Source of the DNA: Chitinophaga oryzae
GTDB lineage: Bacteria; Bacteroidota; Bacteroidia; Chitinophagales; Chitinophagaceae
Direction of reading: 5' to 3'
Length of the DNA: 64,000 nt
Assembly (NCBI RefSeq): GCF_012516375.2
Contig: NZ_CP051204.2
Span: forward strand, 3,472,001 to 3,536,000
Every line of letters begins with the position of its first letter. Within the stretch, counting starts at the first letter, position 1. This document shows, piece after piece, positions 52,374 to 61,377 of this stretch. A model generated the notes under the pieces. That model was not told the DNA's origin. It saw only the letters and a program-made list of their open reading frames with translations, and ran no database searches. A program made the translations under genes and the position numbers.

Positions 52374-53813
52374 ATGTTGCAAAACAGGACATGGCGCAGC
52401 GGCTTGCTGTGTTTGATATTTCTTCCGTTAACACGATTGGCGCAGGCGCAGGATGCCAACTACTGGTCCGGTAATTTCGGCGCCGGCGGTTTCTTTTCTC
52501 CGGGCGCCGTAGTGGCTAACAACAAAGACAGCGGCGTACTGTTTTATAACCCCGCCCTGCAGCCTCTCTCCGGGAAAAATGCCATCTCTGTATCAGGGAT
52601 GATATACCAGGTAGAATCGATCAACATTAAGAACGGCGCCGGAACAGGGAAAAACCTGCATTCGCTGATATCGGCCAGCGTACCGCAGATGCTGACAGGC
52701 ACGGTGAAGGTGGGCCGTAGGAAGCCGGTATTCCTCGCGTATGCGCTCACCCACAATGCGGTCATTAACTATAACGTTACCCAGCAGCAGGACGCCCGGA
52801 TGAATGTGCTGAACGACAGCTACAGCCCCGGCCCTGAATATTATCTCGGACAGTACAACCTGCAGAATATTACGAGAGATGCCTCCGCGCTTATCAGCAC
52901 AGGGTTCAGGCTGGACAGGCACTGGGCCATCGGCTTTATGGCGGAAGGACAGTCCCGTTCCCAGCATTACAGCGAAAACTTCCTCTCCCGCGCGCTGGTC
53001 AACAGTAACCAGCCTACGCTGCCTATTACCAGCAACGAAGGGAAATACCAGGTCGACTATACGCACTTCGGCTTTAAGCTGCGGGCGGGGCTGAGTTATG
53101 AGACCGGTAAGCATCACCTGGGCCTCCTGCTGTCTTCCCCGCTGATACATGCATGGGGGAGAGGCCGGCTGCTCAGCGACAACGCGATATCCAACGTACA
53201 CTTCATTGTTGACGAACCGTTGAACCTGCTGGCCAGCACCCGGCAAACCAAACTGGATACCCGGTACAAAACACCGCTCAGCGTGGCGGCAGGTTATGCG
53301 TACGACTACAGTAAAGGTCAGTTCTATGTGGCGGCCGAGTACTTCCTGAAAGTAAAGGAATACACGATCCTCGCGCCCACCAGCGACCTCTTTGTGCGGC
53401 CGGACACCGGCAACAGCATCATCCGCGCATCAGAACTGCTGAAAATGCGGGAAGCCCGCAAGGCTGTCTTCAATGTGGCGGTAGGCGTAAGTTACCGGAT
53501 AAAGCCGCAGTTAACGGGCTTCTGTTCCCTGAGAACGGATTTCAACTACGGGGAAAGGACCTACACGGACGGCACCGCACCGAATACCGCCACATGGGAT
53601 AACTATTACTGTCAGCTGGGCGTTAACATAAAGCGGAGCAAATACAACCTGCGGACCGGCCTGTTCCTGGGATATGGACGCACGGGCAGCTATGAACAGT
53701 TCATTAATTTCGATCATCCGCAGGAAAACAACCTGCTGACAGGCGAGCGGGGAATGGTGCCCGCCTCGCGGATGACCGCCGCCGTGATGGTGGCGTTTAT
53801 CCATAACCTGTAA
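52374..53813 (+). CDS. Outer-membrane beta-barrel protein of unknown function
   Basis: About 479 residues from ATG 52374; earlier TTG starts at 52353 and 52362 lengthen the signal region. A signal peptide ends at LAQAQ. The mature protein begins with NYWSGNFGAGGFFSPGAVVA and continues as alternating strands with aromatic girdle residues, ending in AAVMVAFIHNL as expected for a barrel. The early part (SGVLFYNPALQPLSGKNAIS) resembles FadL/OmpP1-like transporters. No partner gene is evident. Confidence 0.75.
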   Translation: MLQNRTWRSGLLCLIFLPLTRLAQAQDANYWSGNFGAGGFFSPGAVVANNKDSGVLFYNPALQPLSGKNAISVSGMIYQVESINIKNGAGTGKNLHSLISASVPQMLTGTVKVGRRKPVFLAYALTHNAVINYNVTQQQDARMNVLNDSYSPGPEYYLGQYNLQNITRDASALISTGFRLDRHWAIGFMAEGQSRSQHYSENFLSRALVNSNQPTLPITSNEGKYQVDYTHFGFKLRAGLSYETGKHHLGLLLSSPLIHAWGRGRLLSDNAISNVHFIVDEPLNLLASTRQTKLDTRYKTPLSVAAGYAYDYSKGQFYVAAEYFLKVKEYTILAPTSDLFVRPDTGNSIIRASELLKMREARKAVFNVAVGVSYRIKPQLTGFCSLRTDFNYGERTYTDGTAPNTATWDNYYCQLGVNIKRSKYNLRTGLFLGYGRTGSYEQFINFDHPQENNLLTGERGMVPASRMTAAVMVAFIHNL

Positions 53814-53860
53814 TGGCATTTTTGTCGTTTTTTTCCAAACAGCCCGGCGCCTTCCTTACG

Positions 53861-53868
53861 TACCTTTG
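53861..53868 (+). promoter_or_regulatory. -7 promoter element TACCTTTG
   Basis: An exact TAnnTTTG match 18 bp before the start codon of the VOC protein, which implies a very short leader. Confidence 0.4.
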
Positions 53869-53885
53869 TAAAAAGTATTCCATCC

Positions 53886-54236
53886 ATGGCACAGCAGAAA
53901 TTAAAACACGAACAGGTACAATACCTTGAGTTCCTCTCAGAAGACCTTGAACGTACAAAGGAATTTTACAGTAAAAGTTTTGGCTGGAAATTCACCGACT
54001 ACGGCCCGGACTATACGGCTTTTGAAGGCGACTATGTGGACGGCGGTTTCACCACCGGTAAACCGGTAAAAGGGACCGTGATGGTCATTCTTTACTCCGA
54101 CGACCTGGAAGCTACGCAGCAGAAAGTCAAAGCGGCGGGTGGTAAGATAGTGCAGGACATCTTCAGTTTCCCCGGTGGCCGGCGCTTCCATTTCTCGGAC
54201 CCGAACGGCTACGAACTGGCGGTCTGGGCGCATTAA
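53886..54236 (+). CDS. VOC-family protein (glyoxalase fold)
   Basis: 116 residues. The two half-modules are VQYLEFLSEDLERTKEFYSK and VMVILYSDDLEATQQKVKAAG, ending in FHFSDPNGYELAVWA. Such short VOC proteins often act in antibiotic or electrophile resistance or bind small ligands. A likely metal site (His, Glu) is present only in part, so the activity is uncertain. It stands as a single-gene unit between a promoter and a strong terminator. Confidence 0.88.
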   Translation: MAQQKLKHEQVQYLEFLSEDLERTKEFYSKSFGWKFTDYGPDYTAFEGDYVDGGFTTGKPVKGTVMVILYSDDLEATQQKVKAAGGKIVQDIFSFPGGRRFHFSDPNGYELAVWAH

Positions 54237-54245
54237 GTAATATAG

Positions 54246-54280
54246 AAAAGGCTGTAAGTCAAGCGCTTACAGCCTTTTTT
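54246..54280 (+). terminator. Rho-independent terminator
   Basis: A 13-bp perfect stem AAAAGGCTGTAAG (54246-54258) with CTTACAGCCTTTT (54266-54278), loop of 7 nt, ending in a T-run. It belongs to the VOC gene. Confidence 0.88.
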
Positions 54281-54346
54281 GTGGATGGGGGCGGTTTTTA
54301 TATCTTCATCCACAGATCGGTACATACCTCCGTTTCATCGATACTT

Positions 54347-55417
54347 ATGAAAAATAACCCGGCCGCCTCCCTTAATTTGCATATGCTATCCTGGAAAGCC
54401 CCTCAAATCTGCATTCACATCGTCTGTTGTCTGCTGTTTATGATATTCCCGTTGTTGTTCATGTCTAACGGGAAAGGGTATACTGAATTGATAGCGCCTG
54501 CCACCCATTATAGTTATTGGCTGTTCTGCAGCTGTTACATCTGTCTGTTCTACTTTAATCGTTATTATCTGATGCCCGGATTTTTTATTCCGGGCAGATA
54601 TATTAGCTATGCCGCCATGGCCCTGCTGCTTTGTGCCGGTATCTTCTTACTGCAACCGTTCGACCGGCTGCTGCGGCAGAAATGGGCAGTGATGCCGGCA
54701 GGAGCGGAGTGGGTGTATGTGCCGCCGGTGATAGATATTACCAGTCTCTTTATCTTTTTTATGATCATGGCGCTGGGCGCAGCCATTACCACCACGCAGC
54801 GCTGGCAGCTGACCGAACAGCGGGCGCTCACCGCGGAAAGGGAGAAGATCCGGGCGGAATTGTCTTTCCTCAAAGCGCAGGTGCATCCGCATTTCCTGTA
54901 TAATACGCTCAACAATATTTATACCCTGGCGCTCACAAAAAATAATTACACTGCGGACAGTATTCTGCGCTTATCGAATATTATGCGTTACATTACGGAC
55001 GATGTGATCGCCGATTACGTGCCGCTGCCGCAGGAAGAAGCCTGTATCCGCGACTACATCGCACTGCAGCAGCTCCGCCTCCGGCCGGGAACGGTGGATT
55101 ACCAGGTATCCGGCGAGATGGAGCGCAAGGTGATCAGCCCGTTGATACTGATGACTTTCGTGGAAAATGTATTTAAGTACGGCATCAGCAAACACCTGCC
55201 GGAGACAGTTACTATCCGCCTGAATGTGAAAGACCATCAGATAGATTTTTTTTGCAGTAACCGTATCTACCGTGAACCCGCACCTGCCAACAGCTGCGGC
55301 GTAGGGATTGCCAATACAAGGCAACGGCTGGCATTGCTGTACCCGCAGAAACATATACTGGATATCACCACAGACAACAACCTATATATCGTGAGACTGA
55401 CATTATTGACAGATTAA
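54347..55417 (+). CDS. LytS-like sensor histidine kinase
   Basis: 356 residues from ATG 54347; a frame from 54281 would begin inside the terminator region. Four membrane helices occupy about 20-150, with no extracellular sensor domain. The His_kinase domain carries the motif VHPHFLYNTLNN with the phosphoacceptor His182. An HATPase part includes FVENVFKYGISKHLP and VGIANTRQRLALLY. It is paired with the LytTR regulator 32 bp downstream. The ligand is unknown. Confidence 0.93.
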   Translation: MKNNPAASLNLHMLSWKAPQICIHIVCCLLFMIFPLLFMSNGKGYTELIAPATHYSYWLFCSCYICLFYFNRYYLMPGFFIPGRYISYAAMALLLCAGIFLLQPFDRLLRQKWAVMPAGAEWVYVPPVIDITSLFIFFMIMALGAAITTTQRWQLTEQRALTAEREKIRAELSFLKAQVHPHFLYNTLNNIYTLALTKNNYTADSILRLSNIMRYITDDVIADYVPLPQEEACIRDYIALQQLRLRPGTVDYQVSGEMERKVISPLILMTFVENVFKYGISKHLPETVTIRLNVKDHQIDFFCSNRIYREPAPANSCGVGIANTRQRLALLYPQKHILDITTDNNLYIVRLTLLTD

Positions 55418-55449
55418 CCCGTACGAAACCATTTACTTCATTTGCCCGT

Positions 55450-56151
55450 ATGAAGATTAAAGCCATTGCCATAGATGATGAACCGCTGGCGCTGGAGCTG
55501 ATCAGGACCTACACCGCGCAGTTCCCCGCCCTGCAGCTGCTGCAGACATTCGACGATGCGCTGTCCGGCGCTGAATTCCTTCGCTGCCGCCGGGTAGACC
55601 TGCTGTTCATCGATATCAACATGCCGGATATTACCGGCATTGACCTGGTACGTTCCCTCGAAGAAAAACCCATGGTCATTTTCACGACTGCGCATAAACG
55701 ATTTGCACATGAAGGATTTGAACTGGAAGCGCTGGACTACCTGCTGAAGCCTATCAGCCTGGAGCGGTTCTCCCGTACCATGCAGAAAACAATGGCGCAG
55801 TACCACTACCGGCACACGGTGGCAGCGCCGCGGGAGCCGGAATCTTTTTTCGTATATGCAGAATACAAACAGGTGAGGATATGGATGGATGAAGTGGAAT
55901 ATATAGAAAGCCTGGAAGATTATATCCGCATTCATCTGCTGAGCGGCCGGCCGGTGCTGACGCTGATGCCTTTGAAGAAAGTGCTGGAGAAGCTGCCGCA
56001 CGACCGCTTCCGCCGTATTCACCGCAGCTATATTGTGGCGGTGCGCAGCATCTGTGCCATCGCCTATCGCAGGGTATTGCTGCATTCCGGTATCAGCCTG
56101 CCGGTCAGCAGCACCTATGCCGAAGATATCCGGGAGTGGAGCGGCAAATAA
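55450..56151 (+). CDS. LytTR-family response regulator
   Basis: 233 residues. The receiver domain has Asp9-Asp10 (AIDDEP), phosphoacceptor Asp55 (LLFIDINMPDITG) and the conserved Lys in YLLKPIS. The C-terminal LytTR DNA-binding domain includes YIESLEDYIRIHLLSGRPV and HDRFRRIHRSYIVAV. It works with the LytS-like kinase upstream; candidate targets are the genes that follow it. Confidence 0.94.
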   Translation: MKIKAIAIDDEPLALELIRTYTAQFPALQLLQTFDDALSGAEFLRCRRVDLLFIDINMPDITGIDLVRSLEEKPMVIFTTAHKRFAHEGFELEALDYLLKPISLERFSRTMQKTMAQYHYRHTVAAPREPESFFVYAEYKQVRIWMDEVEYIESLEDYIRIHLLSGRPVLTLMPLKKVLEKLPHDRFRRIHRSYIVAVRSICAIAYRRVLLHSGISLPVSSTYAEDIREWSGK

Positions 56152-56237
56152 TACGTCGGTACATCCTTCGCTTTTACCGATACCTGCTTGATAAAAAAAT
56201 TGTGTTGGCTGAACTTTAGCTAAACAATTTTTATCTT

Positions 56238-56948
56238 ATGGAAAGGAAAAATTTTCTCAGATCACTGGCTGTAACAGCCATCTCTGCCCCTGTGCTGCTG
56301 GAAGCCTGTAAAAAGGACACTGCAGAACCCGCAGCGGCTGCCTCCGGCGCCCAGGCCGAAGCTGCCTGTCGCCTCACAGATCCCGATATGGACGGCCCGT
56401 ATCCGTTGTATAACAGCCGCGGATCCATTATTAACCGGGTAAACATCACAGACAACAAACCCGGTCTGCCGCTCAATATCGACATCAAAGTGCAAAGCGT
56501 GAGCAGGGGCTGCGCGCCTGTGACCAACGCACGTGTGGATATCTGGCAGTGCGATAAAGACGGTTACTACTCCGGTTACATCAACAACGGTTACCTGGGC
56601 GTGCAGAACAACATCGGACGCCTGTTTGGCCGCGGATTACAGTATACCGACGCCAACGGCATGGTACATTTCCTGTCTATCTATCCCGGATGGTACCCCG
56701 GCCGTTGTACCCACCTGCATGCGCAGGTCTTCATCGGCACTTCCCTGTACCTCACCACCCAGATTGCATTCCCTGACGCTGTCAACGCCGCCGTATATAG
56801 TACACCGTTATATGCCTTACACGGACAAAACCCCACTACCAATTACCTCGACACTATCATCAACGACTCACTGGCTACCGAGCTGGCAACGGTAACACCT
56901 GCCGCCGGCGGGGGATACAACCTGTCTCACGTTATCAACATCAGATGA
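56238..56948 (+). CDS. Intradiol ring-cleavage dioxygenase-like lipoprotein
   Basis: 236 residues. A hydrophobic signal ends in LLEAC (Cys24), so it is probably a lipoprotein in the envelope. The fold of intradiol dioxygenases is seen in DMDGPYPLYN, ARVDIWQCDKDGYYSGY and YPGWYPGRCTHLHAQV. The likely iron ligands Tyr110/111, Tyr153, His159 and His161 are present. Unlike cytosolic catechol dioxygenases it is exported. Such lipoproteins are frequent in Bacteroidota and their substrates are unknown. It follows the LytS/LytTR pair by 86 bp. Confidence 0.85.
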   Translation: MERKNFLRSLAVTAISAPVLLEACKKDTAEPAAAASGAQAEAACRLTDPDMDGPYPLYNSRGSIINRVNITDNKPGLPLNIDIKVQSVSRGCAPVTNARVDIWQCDKDGYYSGYINNGYLGVQNNIGRLFGRGLQYTDANGMVHFLSIYPGWYPGRCTHLHAQVFIGTSLYLTTQIAFPDAVNAAVYSTPLYALHGQNPTTNYLDTIINDSLATELATVTPAAGGGYNLSHVINIR

Positions 56949-56991
56949 TCTCTTTTCAACCAATTTCTTACCAGTCGATTAATTTTTTATT

Positions 56992-57543
56992 ATGAAGATG
57001 CAGCCAGCGCAGATCATCCTGTCTTACAGGCAGCTTATAGATGCTGCTTCCACGGGGGACCTGGAGAAAAAGATATTCGAAGATTCCTATGTGGAATTCC
57101 TTATGCAGTCGCAGGCATACAACCCTGATAAACAATTCCGGACCTTTACGGAACTGAAAGCCCATAATCCGAAATCCAATTCGCTGCATTATAAAGTAGG
57201 CTTCGCAGTGGGGCTACACCTGCAGGAGATGGGCAACAGGATCCCGGGAGTGAAGGATTGCCTCGGTAACAAGGAGCTGCCTTTTGAACTGTATCATCTG
57301 GAGCTGATCGAGTCTGACATCGAAGACCGGCAGCAGCACCGGGTGGCGCTGAATTACATCACGCCGCCGTTCACGCTGCTGGAGATCATCGGCGACCGGC
57401 TGCTGCTGGTATCACCCGAACAGACCGGCCAGCCGGACACTTTTGATACCTTCATGGTGGCCATGCAGCCACAGCTGGCCATTACCAGTTACAAACCACT
57501 GGGGCAGCCGCAGGAAGTGCATCACGTGGCGCAGGTAAGCTAA
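56992..57543 (+). CDS. Hypothetical protein (183 aa)
   Basis: 183 residues without signal peptide or membrane helix. Sequence is mixed alpha/beta with GFAVGLHLQEMGNRIPGVKD and LLEIIGDRLLLVSPEQ; no named family was recognised. It lies 43 bp after the dioxygenase-like gene and ends at a hairpin, so the two may be co-transcribed. Confidence 0.6.
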   Translation: MKMQPAQIILSYRQLIDAASTGDLEKKIFEDSYVEFLMQSQAYNPDKQFRTFTELKAHNPKSNSLHYKVGFAVGLHLQEMGNRIPGVKDCLGNKELPFELYHLELIESDIEDRQQHRVALNYITPPFTLLEIIGDRLLLVSPEQTGQPDTFDTFMVAMQPQLAITSYKPLGQPQEVHHVAQVS

Positions 57544-57563
57544 AACAACAAAAACAGGCGGGT

Positions 57564-57601
57564 AGGGTAAGTTGCAGGCCGCAAGGCTTACAACTTACCC
57601 T
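57564..57601. terminator. Hairpin between convergent genes
   Basis: AGGGTAAGTTG (57564-57574) pairs with CAACTTACCCT (57591-57601) over a 16-nt loop. The stop codon of the minus-strand permease gene lies inside the loop (57588-57590). It is likely to act as a two-way terminator, though the T-run is weak. Confidence 0.55.
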
Positions 57602-58763
57602 CTTTGGCTGTCCTGAACAGGTACCACAGTTTTATCTTCAGCGCCAGCCAACCCAGGAAGGCATACACCAGCAATAAAATACCCAGGTGCCGGATATAAG
57701 GGAAAGTCAGTTCCACCGATCCTTTCTGGATCAACAGTATTTTGAAGGCCTGCAGGAAAGGCGTCAGCGGGATGATATTGGCCATCAACTGCACGAACGC
57801 CGGCATGGCGCTGAGCGGCCAGGTAAAACCGCTGATGATGAACGCGGGAGAGGCAATCACCATCAGTACCTGCGTGGCTTTTAAAGCGTCCGGGATGAGA
57901 ATGCTGACAAACACGCCCATAAACGATGCAGACCCCACAAAGAAGGCTGTCAGCCATATAAAGCTGAGAATGCCCTCCGGCATCGGCACATTGAAGAACA
58001 TGTGCATGAAGTAATAAATAGCAACAATCAGAATGGAAAAGGTCCAGATAGGGACCACCTTGATCAGCATGATCGGGAACGCCCGGCGGCGCATGCCGGC
58101 ATATTCCGTTACAAAAGACCCGCGCTGAAACTCCGCAGCAAAGCTGATGGCCATCGCCAGTAATATCACCTGTTGCAATACCACCGCCAGCATCGCCGGC
58201 CACATAAATATGAGGTAGTTGCTGGTAGTGTTGAACAGCGTGATGTAGTTCGTTTTAAACGGTTCGTACTGCGTGGCGGCCCTTACGGCGGGCATTCCCA
58301 TTTTCTGCAGCCCTTTGATGGACACGCCGGCGGAAAACGTTCCGATGGTAAGCTGCAGCGCTTTGGAAGCGAAGTTGGCCGTCAGTACATTGCTGGTGTT
58401 CACATACACATTCACTTCCGGGTATTTTTTCTGCAGGATGCCGGCCTCGAAGCGGGCGGGTATCATCACCACGGCAGCAGCTTCTTTTCTGATCACTTCA
58501 TCGTTTACACTGGAAGGCTCCTGCAGGTACTTCAGCGTTTTAATGCTCTTGTTATCGCCCAGCATCTCCACCAGCTGCGCAGATAAGGGGGTATTGTCTT
58601 TGTCTATAACGATCACGGGTATATTTTCCACCTTTCCGGCTTTATATACGAAGCCGATCAGGGTGGCATACAACACCGGCGCCAGGAAAAATACGGAGCG
58701 CAGGGTGGAATTGCCGAGGAACAGCTTAAACTCCCGTTTCAACAATCGGAAAAATTCTTTCAT
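57588..58763 (-). CDS. ABC-2 type export permease
   Basis: 391 residues with six membrane helices: one near 25-42, a large periplasmic domain 45-175, then five helices between 180 and 380 including IFMWPAMLAVVLQQVILLAM. The layout matches the YhbR/YhhJ-like ABC-2 permeases of HlyD-linked exporters. It starts 6 bp after the HlyD-like gene. No ATP-binding protein is encoded in or beside the operon. Confidence 0.9.
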   Translation of the reverse strand: MKEFFRLLKREFKLFLGNSTLRSVFFLAPVLYATLIGFVYKAGKVENIPVIVIDKDNTPLSAQLVEMLGDNKSIKTLKYLQEPSSVNDEVIRKEAAAVVMIPARFEAGILQKKYPEVNVYVNTSNVLTANFASKALQLTIGTFSAGVSIKGLQKMGMPAVRAATQYEPFKTNYITLFNTTSNYLIFMWPAMLAVVLQQVILLAMAISFAAEFQRGSFVTEYAGMRRRAFPIMLIKVVPIWTFSILIVAIYYFMHMFFNVPMPEGILSFIWLTAFFVGSASFMGVFVSILIPDALKATQVLMVIASPAFIISGFTWPLSAMPAFVQLMANIIPLTPFLQAFKILLIQKGSVELTFPYIRHLGILLLVYAFLGWLALKIKLWYLFRTAKEGKL

Positions 58764-58769
58764 GCCTGA

Positions 58770-59726
58770 TTATTTCAGTATAACACTTGCGTTTACCAGT
58801 ATGTCTTTCGTCTTGCCCGGATCTTTGGGCTGCACCTTGATCTCATAAATCGCGTCCTGCGGCTGATAGTCGGGGAAAGCGGTAGTGATGTCCGCATAAC
58901 GGGTCAACTGTTTGATGTAAGCGATGGTGCCTTCCATTTCTTCGTTGTTGTACAGCACCTGCATTTTGACGTCCTGTCCTTTTTTATACCCGGCGATCTT
59001 GCTTTCCGGAATGGTGAAGCGGAACCAGGTGCTGCCGGGGATGTAGCCGTTGAACAGCGCAAAGCCGGCGGTGGCCAGCTCTCCGGGGTTCAGGCTGATG
59101 GTTTCTATGTCCATATCATTGGTGGCGATCACATAACGTTCGGAGTAGGCCACATTGGCTTCCTGTAATGCGCCTTTGGCCTGCGAAGCCTGACCGGCGG
59201 CCATGTTCACTTTTTCCACGCGGGTGCCTCTCCTTACGTCGTCCAGTTCGGCGATCACCGCATCGTACTGGGCTTTGGCGCCCTGGTATTTGGCATATAC
59301 TTCGTCATAAGCCTGCGGCGACATGAGGCTGTCGTTGAACATATTGGTGGCCCTTTCATACGATTTGCGGGCGAATTCATACTGCTCTTTCAGTCCTTTG
59401 TATTTGGCCTGTAACTGTTTCAGCTGATCGGCGGTGGCGCCGTTGCGCGCCATCTGCTCCTGCGCGGTGGCAGCGTTGACGGCTCCCTGCGCCTGCGCTA
59501 TTTTAGCGGAAACTTCCGGCACGTCCAGCAGGGCAAGGGTATCTCCCTTTTTCACGGTCTGTCCTTCCTTAACGTAAATATTTAGGATCCTGCCGGTAAC
59601 CTTCGGCGCAAAAGACACCACATCTTTTTTGGCTTTGCCCTCGAAACGGTCGGCGTTGGACTTTTTGGAAGAACAGCCTGCGAATGTCAGTGAACAGATC
59701 AATAATATGGGTGTAGTTATTTTCAT
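58770..59726 (-). CDS. HlyD-family periplasmic adaptor lipoprotein
   Basis: 318 residues with lipobox FAGC (about Cys18). A split biotinyl-lipoyl domain is seen in GRILNIYVKEGQTVKKGDTL and a coiled-coil hairpin spans about 75-185. A beta-barrel domain follows. It should link the inner-membrane permease to the TolC protein. It lies 33 bp after the TolC gene and 6 bp before the permease. Confidence 0.92.
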   Translation of the reverse strand: MKITTPILLICSLTFAGCSSKKSNADRFEGKAKKDVVSFAPKVTGRILNIYVKEGQTVKKGDTLALLDVPEVSAKIAQAQGAVNAATAQEQMARNGATADQLKQLQAKYKGLKEQYEFARKSYERATNMFNDSLMSPQAYDEVYAKYQGAKAQYDAVIAELDDVRRGTRVEKVNMAAGQASQAKGALQEANVAYSERYVIATNDMDIETISLNPGELATAGFALFNGYIPGSTWFRFTIPESKIAGYKKGQDVKMQVLYNNEEMEGTIAYIKQLTRYADITTAFPDYQPQDAIYEIKVQPKDPGKTKDILVNASVILK

Positions 59727-59759
59727 CTTACTGTAATTAGTTTGAGTAATGGTGTAGGC

Positions 59760-61166
59760 TTAATACAATTTGGTGATGTCCAGCTCCTGGGTAGACCGCA
59801 TCAGTTCCACGGCGGCCCTGCGCTGGTTGAAGATAGCATTCTGATAATCCAGTTCCGCTGCTTCGAGGTCGTTTTCCGCTTCTATCAGCTGGGTGGATTT
59901 GGACATCCCGTACCTGAATTCTTTTTCTGCCTGTACCAAAGCATTGTTCGCCATTTCTTTTTCTTTTTTCTTCAGGGCTATCTGCGAATTGGCGATGTTA
60001 TAATTGGACTGATTGTTGGCCTGGTTTAACGTGAGCTTGCGCATGGCATCGTATTTCTGGTTTTGCAGCAGTTCCCGGTCGATGCGCGCCGTTTCGATAG
60101 CATGTTTTCCCTCCCTGCCGTCGAAGATCTCCCATTTAAAACCGATGCCGGCGTTCAGCATCGGGAAGATATTGAGGTTGGTGGGCCGCCAGTCCAGTTT
60201 CCGGCCGGGATAGCCGATCGCCGGAATAGGAGGGATGATATTGTCGGACGATTTGATCCTGGTGCCATACAGTCCGATGTAGTAGGCGGAGGCCTTCAGC
60301 TGTACTTTGGGTATCCACCAGGTTTGTTCCGCTTTTATTTTATAGCCGGAAGCGTTGATACCATGGTCCAGCGCGCGTATTTCCGCCCGTTGTTCAACGG
60401 ACTTCTGTGGCGCGGGCAGCGCTACAGGTACCAATACGGGTTCAATCAGCCGGAGCCGCTCCTTGCCGATGCCTGTCAGCACCTCGAGTTGGGTCAGCAG
60501 CAGTTCTTTTTTCCCCTCGTATTCGGCCATTTTGGAATCGAGGGTAGCCTGTGCCAGCTCTATCTTCTTATGGTCATAAGGGGTGATCAGCCCGTAGCCC
60601 AGCGCTTTGTCGGCCGTTTTGCGGTTGGCGTCCAGCCTTCGTTTGGCCTCGTCCAGTACTTTTTTGGACTGATGTACCAGCGCCAGCTGATCGTAGGCCC
60701 GGGAGATGGTGGCCGCCACCTCGTCGGATGTTTTCTCCAACAGCACGTTTTCAGATTGCCGCTTTTCTTCGAGGGCTTTGTTGAGCTGCTTCACCTTGCC
60801 GCCTGCATACAGCAGCATTTTGGCATCCGCTTTGGCCAGCCCGGAGAAACCGGATACATTGATGTTATTATTGTACTTGCCTTCGGGGATGGTGAGAAAC
60901 GGTTGCAGGTTGAGCTCCGGGGAAATAACATGTGCGGTGGCATTCAGGTAACCGGCCATTCCGCTGACTTCCAGGGTGGGGAGGTAAACATCCTTCAGCT
61001 TGTGCTGGTCCAGTACCGTCAGTTTGTTTTTGGTAAGCTGGGCGCTGAGGTCTGCATCCCGAATCATGGCGCTGTCCAGAAGCTCTTTGAAGCCGGGTGC
61101 CGTTTGTGCTTTGGCGTAGTGGTAAAACAGAAGTGACAGCAGTAGGAACGACAGCTTACTTTTCAT
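59760..61166 (-). CDS. TolC-family outer membrane efflux protein
   Basis: 468 residues with signal peptide ending near YAKAQ. Two long coiled-coil repeat blocks are seen: KADAKMLLYAGGKVKQLNKA to about 230 and NQKYDAMRKLTLNQANNQSN to the end, with the second-half mark YGMSKSTQLIEAENDLEAAE. It is the first gene of a three-gene export operon. The sequence upstream to 61377 is the divergent promoter region shared with the NmrA-like gene. Confidence 0.92.
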   Translation of the reverse strand: MKSKLSFLLLSLLFYHYAKAQTAPGFKELLDSAMIRDADLSAQLTKNKLTVLDQHKLKDVYLPTLEVSGMAGYLNATAHVISPELNLQPFLTIPEGKYNNNINVSGFSGLAKADAKMLLYAGGKVKQLNKALEEKRQSENVLLEKTSDEVAATISRAYDQLALVHQSKKVLDEAKRRLDANRKTADKALGYGLITPYDHKKIELAQATLDSKMAEYEGKKELLLTQLEVLTGIGKERLRLIEPVLVPVALPAPQKSVEQRAEIRALDHGINASGYKIKAEQTWWIPKVQLKASAYYIGLYGTRIKSSDNIIPPIPAIGYPGRKLDWRPTNLNIFPMLNAGIGFKWEIFDGREGKHAIETARIDRELLQNQKYDAMRKLTLNQANNQSNYNIANSQIALKKKEKEMANNALVQAEKEFRYGMSKSTQLIEAENDLEAAELDYQNAIFNQRRAAVELMRSTQELDITKLY

Positions 61167-61377
61167 TGATAAACAGGTTTTTTTAATCTACAGATGGTTG
61201 CAACATAGCTTATTACTTTGAATTAACAGATAAAATAAACCAATGTTTAATTTTTTCTTTTATATATATAAAAGATGGATTATGTTGAATGATGTGTTTT
61301 GGCTACAACAAAAGTAGATTTGACTTCGTAGGGCTGGTGCAGGTAGGTGATCTTTGTTGTTATAAAAAACGTACAAC

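Noticed and set aside
60063..61136. Long plus-strand ORF (357 codons) opposite the TolC gene
   Set aside because: It is antisense to a clear TolC-family gene and its translation has no domain, signal or sensible composition.
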